Part shown: piece after piece, positions 61,790-64,000 of the stretch
Layout: the number at the start of each line of letters is the position of its first letter
Numbering within the stretch: the first letter of the stretch is position 1
Origin: Saccharibacter sp. 17.LH.SD
GTDB lineage: Bacteria; Pseudomonadota; Alphaproteobacteria; Acetobacterales; Acetobacteraceae
Length of the DNA stretch: 64,000 nucleotides
Assembly: GCF_009834805.1 (NCBI RefSeq)
Contig: NZ_WVHO01000010.1
Span: 310,001-374,000, forward strand
Reading direction: 5' to 3'
The notes under the pieces: generated by a model
What the model saw: only the letters and a program-made list of their open reading frames with translations
The model's database searches: none
Told to the model about the DNA's origin: nothing
Program-made: the position numbers and the translations under genes

Positions 61790-62275
61790 ATGAGCATGTT
61801 TCTCGGCACATATCCTAGTCGTCTTGATTCTAAGGGACGTGTGTCTATACCGGCTTCCTTTCGTGCTGCTTTAAAACAAACTTCATCCTCGGATGAGGTT
61901 TCTCTTGTGTTGCGGCCTTCGCATCTTCACGCCTGCATTGATGGTTGGGGAATGGCAGCTTTTGAGGCGCTTGAGAGTGCACTTACACGCTATGATCCAC
62001 TCTCCAGTGATTATGAAGATCTCGCCACCAGTCTCTACGCAGATGCTTACCCGCTCATGTGCGACAAAGACGGACGCGTAAGTTTGCCCAAAATTCTCAA
62101 GCAACATGCCGCATTGACAAGCGACGTCATTTTTATGGGATTAGGAAAAGCTTTCCAAATTTGGGATCCAGAAGCAGCAGAGAAACGTCGCCAAAAAGCG
62201 CGTCAACAGGCCCAACAGCTCGTCCAGCCACGCACACCTGCCCCATCCTCCTCTACTCAGGAGGAGCGCTCATGA
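61790..62275 (+). CDS. mraZ: transcriptional regulator MraZ
   Basis: A 161-residue protein with two AbrB-like MraZ repeats: [22 protein letters not shown] and [17 protein letters not shown]. MraZ represses its own division and cell-wall operon. A proline/serine-rich tail ends the protein. GGGAGG lies 13 bases before the ATG; the third codon, also ATG, is possible. Confidence 0.95.
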   Translation: MSMFLGTYPSRLDSKGRVSIPASFRAALKQTSSSDEVSLVLRPSHLHACIDGWGMAAFEALESALTRYDPLSSDYEDLATSLYADAYPLMCDKDGRVSLPKILKQHAALTSDVIFMGLGKAFQIWDPEAAEKRRQKARQQAQQLVQPRTPAPSSSTQEERS

Positions 62276-63225
62276 GTGTTGACGCCTCTTCGGGCCACTT
62301 CCCTGTCATGCTTCCTGAAGTCATCGAGACACTCGCTCCTCGTGATGATGGCCTTTATCTTGATGGAACGTTCGGCGGCGGCGGGTATAGCCGTGCCATC
62401 TTACACGCAGCTCACTGCTCAGTTCGTGCGATTGATAAAGACCCAGACGCCATCACACGCGGCCGCGCCCTGGTGGATGAGACACAAGGACGACTTCATC
62501 TTCATCAAGGCGCTTTCGGTGACATGGGAGACCTTACAAAAGGACTTCCACCATTCGACGGTATTGTGCTTGACCTCGGTGTTTCATCGTATCAGCTAGA
62601 CCAAGGGGAACGCGGTTTCTCTTTTCGGCATGATGGTCAGCTCGATATGCGCATGGGGGCCTCAGGCACCAGTGCTGCAGATCTCGTAAACCAAGAGAGC
62701 GAGCAAACTATTGCTGATATTCTCTATCACTATGGAGAAGAAAGACGCTCACGCCGCATCGCTCGTGCGATTGTAGCCGCGCGGGCACAAGCGCCCATTC
62801 TGACGACAACGCAGCTTGCTGACATTATCCGTAGCGTTATCCCGCGGGAAAGGCCCGGATTTGACCCTGCCACACGCAGCTTCCAAGCCTTACGAATTGC
62901 CGTCAATGATGAGCTCGGAGAGTTAGAGCGTGCTCTGGCTGTCGCCCCTACGCTTCTTGCCCCAGGCGGTGTATTTGTTGTTGTCACCTTCCATTCTCTG
63001 GAAGATCGTATGGTTAAACGTGCCATGGCACGTTTAAGTGGCCGCCAAGCTATTCCGTCACGTCATGCGCCAGTGGCCTTAGATCGCCCGGAACGGGCTG
63101 ACTTTGCTCTGTCTCACACGCGCCCGCTATCGCCTAGTCAATCAGAACTAAATATTAACCCACGCTCTCGTAGCGCCCGCTTGCGTGCTATTCGTCGTGT
63201 TTCTACCTCAGAGGGGGTATCATGA
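62272..63225 (+). CDS. rsmH: 16S rRNA methyltransferase RsmH (MraW)
   Basis: A 317-residue SAM enzyme that methylates C1402 N4 in 16S r[29 protein letters not shown] (SAM motif), [20 protein letters not shown], and the RLRAIRRV end are all present. The ATG at 62272 overlaps the mraZ stop (ATGA), with AGGAGG upstream; an earlier frame start is unlikely. Confidence 0.97.
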
Positions 63226-63875
63226 TTATCCGTCCTGTTACTTTTTTCTGCGCTCTCTTGGCTGCTGGAGCTGGCCTGTTTCTTTACGCGAAGAAACATG
63301 AGACCCTAGTGCTTGATCAACAGATCAATCAGATGGTACAGGACACACGCCGTGTACAGGAAAAGACGGCTATGTTACGGACACAGTGGGCATTGCTGAA
63401 TCAGCCTGATCGGTTAAGCGCCCTCTCTACGCGCATTTTACCCAAATTACGCTCTGTCGAACCCACACAGTTCGTTCGCGTGTCGCAGCTAGCCGATAGA
63501 CTCCCGCCCGTAAGCCACAAAATGGTTGCTGTGGCGGATCTACGGTCCCGTCCAGCAACGCATCCTCATGCTCTCCCTCTTCCTGCAAGCGCCGCGACGG
63601 TTCCAACACATAAAGCTCTTTCCCCTGAGCATAATGTGATGACCGCTAAAAATGATCAATTTTTGTCCGTATCACATCACCGTCAGCACATCCCTGCTTC
63701 CGTAGCAGAAACACGCGGGCATCAATCCTATAATGCTTTCTCACATGGTACGGAATCACGAGCAGAGACCGTTTCTTGGCACCCTCACTCCAGCCATCAT
63801 AGCCATGCGGCGACACCTGCTGTAGCAACACCTGCCGATGGTGCGCTGCCTCCACCTGTGCCCCTCACCGATTAA
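63222..63875 (+). CDS. ftsL: cell-division protein FtsL
   Basis: A 217-residue bitopic protein: N-terminal helix [20 protein letters not shown], periplasmic coiled coil up to about residue 75 ([21 protein letters not shown]), then a long His/Pro/Ser-rich tail not found in typical ~100-residue FtsL. Overlap with rsmH (ATGA) and its position support the call. It joins FtsB/FtsQ in activating septal synthesis. Confidence 0.8.
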
Positions 63876-63898
63876 CTTTTTCGACACTCCAACGCATT

Positions 63899-63929
63899 GT
63901 TTCTTCTCACAGTCATTGTGAAAAGAAAC
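63899..63929 (+). other. stem-loop between ftsL and the next gene
   Basis: GTTTCTT-C-TCACA pairs with TGTGA-A-AAGAAAC around GTCAT. No T-tract follows. It could be a processing site or partial attenuator. Confidence 0.45.
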
Positions 63930-63960
63930 ATGTCTTGACTGTATAACAGACGGCGGCACG

Positions 63961-64000
63961 ATGCCTGACAAAGCACCTTTTCCTCATTCGCCTGAACCTT
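63961..64000 (+). CDS. start of the next division gene, probably ftsI (partial)
   Basis: ATG at 63961 begins MPDKAPFPHSPEP and runs off the window. Only the position after ftsL suggests ftsI (penicillin-binding protein 3); the sequence seen does not identify it. Confidence 0.4.
   Translation, partial: MPDKAPFPHSPEP

Overview
The window reads as a chromosomal segment of an alphaproteobacterium, most likely an acetic acid bacterium (Acetobacteraceae). The evidence is the alphaproteobacterial gene orders (suf operon led by an Rrf2 regulator; rpmF-plsX-fabH-ihfA-merR), the lineage-typical regulators GapR (DUF2312) and MucR, Hint-domain proteins, a divergent PEP carboxylase and an acetoin module (alsD-alsS). 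G+C is moderate, about half by eye, with AT-rich islands near 12.6-12.9 kb, 39 kb, 49.2 kb and 61.5 kb.

Layout. 0-6.3 kb: the 3' end of an RNA methyltransferase gene, then a minus-strand iron-sulfur assembly operon (Rrf2 regulator, sufB, sufC, sufD, sufS, sufT, sufA-like). 6.4-15.7 kb: DUF445 membrane protein, PEP carboxylase, a first Hint-domain protein, an APC amino-acid transporter, and a CLC-F type fluoride exporter preceded by a well-preserved fluoride riboswitch. 15.8-22.6 kb: fusA, rpmB, an Atm1-like ABC exporter, a DUF4743 Nudix hydrolase, an AI-2E family permease and tRNA-Pro(GGG). 22.6-28.4 kb: lipid and nucleoid cluster yceD, rpmF, plsX, fabH, ihfA and a MerR-type coiled-coil protein with 288-bp internal repeats. 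28.5-35.3 kb: BamE-like lipoprotein, MarR regulator, rpsU, GT39-like glycosyltransferase, Lrp regulator, trxB, LysR regulator, ihfB, mucR.

35.4-44.5 kb: a DUF4130-UdgX fusion, a FUSC exporter, an aspartyl beta-hydroxylase-like enzyme, a decayed glycine-zipper lipoprotein gene, and a three-gene operon (OmpA-type lipoprotein, four-helix inner-membrane coiled-coil protein, secreted protein) that I cannot assign to a named system. It is the best candidate here for an undescribed envelope module. tRNA-Ser(CGA) follows. 44.8-49.2 kb: rplU-rpmA-obgE-proB and a second Hint-domain protein.

49.3-51.8 kb: a mobile-element relic. A phosphotransferase gene lies between two inverted, truncated IS6-family copies, and each of those is capped by IS5-family sequence that forms 59-bp inverted repeats. 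51.8-58.7 kb: lutABC lactate utilisation, alsD-alsS with a divergent LysR gene, and gapR. 58.9-64 kb: zwf, a small membrane protein, RNase P RNA, and the start of the division and cell-wall cluster (mraZ, rsmH, ftsL, start of the next gene) behind ten-base-spaced MraZ-like boxes.

Most of the window is housekeeping. The parts that deserve attention are the fluoride riboswitch with its exporter, the OmpA/membrane/secreted trio, the nested IS structure, the two Hint proteins and the active-site changes in PEP carboxylase.
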